A DNA stretch of 5,698 bases, taken from Rubrivivax sp. Lineage in GTDB: Bacteria > Pseudomonadota > Gammaproteobacteria > Burkholderiales > Burkholderiaceae. Made by a program: the position numbers and the translations under genes. Below, one piece after another: positions 5,298 through 5,698 of this stretch (its first letter is position 1; each line of letters begins with the position of its first letter). Location of the stretch: the NCBI GenBank assembly GCA_004211235.1, contig SEEY01000289.1, forward strand, positions 1-5,698. The letters are read 5' to 3'. The notes under the pieces are model-generated. The model was not told the origin of the DNA and did no database searches. It saw only the letters and a program-made list of their open reading frames with translations.

Positions 5298-5698
5298 TCA
5301 GGCCTGCACCACGTTGCGCCCTTGCGCCTTGGCGCGGTAGAGCGCCGCATCCGCCCGCGCCAGCACCGCCTTCCCGTCGGCGTCGCCGAGCTCCGCCTCG
5401 GCGATGCCGAAGCTGGCGCTGAGCGGCCAGTCCTGCTCCAGCCATCGCAGCGGCGTCTCGCTCACCAGCGCACGCATGCGCTCGGCCACTAGGGCCGCGC
5501 CGGCAATGCCGGTATCGGGCAGCAGCACGCAGAACTCCTCGCCGCCGAGGCGGCCGAAGCGGTCCACCTCGCGCACGCAGGGCTGCAGCTCCTTGACCAT
5601 CTGGCGCAGCGCCGCGTCACCCGCGGCATGGCCGAGGCTGTCGTTGAGCTGCTTGAAGCGGTCCATGTCGATCATGACCAGCGCATAGCTGCGGCCGC
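5298..5698 (-). CDS. Diguanylate cyclase, C-terminal GGDEF domain (5' end beyond the window)
   Basis: The C-terminal part of a GGDEF protein that makes cyclic di-GMP from GTP. The frame remains open to the right edge (an internal Met is at 5675, but family-typical residues SYALV precede it), so the N-terminus and any sensor domain are outside the window. Visible features: MIDMDRFKQLND with the metal-binding Asp region, SLGHAAGD, the active-site signature GGEEF (5532-5546), and an RxxD inhibitory site REVD (5562-5573) exactly five residues upstream, implying product feedback inhibition. The C-terminus (ADAALYRAKAQGRN) is complete. The gene converges on the kinase gene with 44 bases between the stops. 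Catalytic activity is expected because signature and metal-site residues are intact. Confidence 0.93.
   Translation of the reverse strand, partial: GRSYALVMIDMDRFKQLNDSLGHAAGDAALRQMVKELQPCVREVDRFGRLGGEEFCVLLPDTGIAGAALVAERMRALVSETPLRWLEQDWPLSASFGIAEAELGDADGKAVLARADAALYRAKAQGRNVVQA

Noticed and set aside
3850..5445. Long open frame on the minus strand opposite the histidine kinase
   Set aside because: Low-complexity Arg/Ala/Gln-rich translation running across the kinase and into the diguanylate cyclase region; no motif, and both real genes are well supported.
5691..5698. NotI-type palindrome GCGGCCGC exactly at the right end of the window
   Set aside because: It falls within conserved GGDEF coding sequence and such octamers are expected in high-GC DNA; the window edge itself may be arbitrary.

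Overview
The window is about 70% G+C and densely coded, with strong third-position G/C. Together with the families present, this suggests a high-GC betaproteobacterium, probably of the Burkholderiales. That placement is an inference from composition and protein style, not a proven taxonomy.

Layout, left to right. (1) Bases 1-260 form a perfect 99-bp inverted repeat (1-99 and 162-260) around a 62-base loop. The repeat lies inside a minus-strand gene for a P-type cation ATPase and breaks it. The plus strand of 1-168 carries what looks like the true continuation of the ATPase in flipped orientation, so this is most likely a fold-back (snap-back) artefact at a contig or read end. (2) Bases 162-1391 (minus) hold the authentic N-terminal half of the ATPase. 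(3) A divergent intergenic region of 159 bases (1392-1550) carries a near-ideal FNR/CRP-family site, TTGACCCAGGTCAA, at 1471-1484. (4) Bases 1551-5253 (plus) are a compact five-gene cluster: a sphaeroides-heme-protein (SHP)-type monoheme cytochrome c (DUF1924), a diheme cytochrome c (DHC), a b561-type membrane cytochrome b, an OmpR-family response regulator, and a QseC-like sensor histidine kinase. (5) Bases 5298-5698 (minus) hold the C-terminal part of a GGDEF diguanylate cyclase. It runs off the right edge and converges on the kinase gene.

The five plus-strand genes look like one operon, with gaps of +10, -29, +24 and -4 bases. The cytochromes suggest an electron path from the quinol pool through cytochrome b to periplasmic DHC and then to SHP, whose heme in characterised relatives can bind oxygen or other small ligands through a displaceable Asn. 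The adjacent two-component system probably regulates the module or responds to it. The FNR-type box between this operon and the ATPase suggests oxygen-responsive control of one or both. The physiological role of SHP/DHC/cytochrome b modules is not settled as far as I know, and this is the most biologically interesting part of the window. The most conspicuous sequence anomaly is the fold-back at the left end. I see no CRISPR array, tRNA, rRNA, insertion sequence or phage gene.
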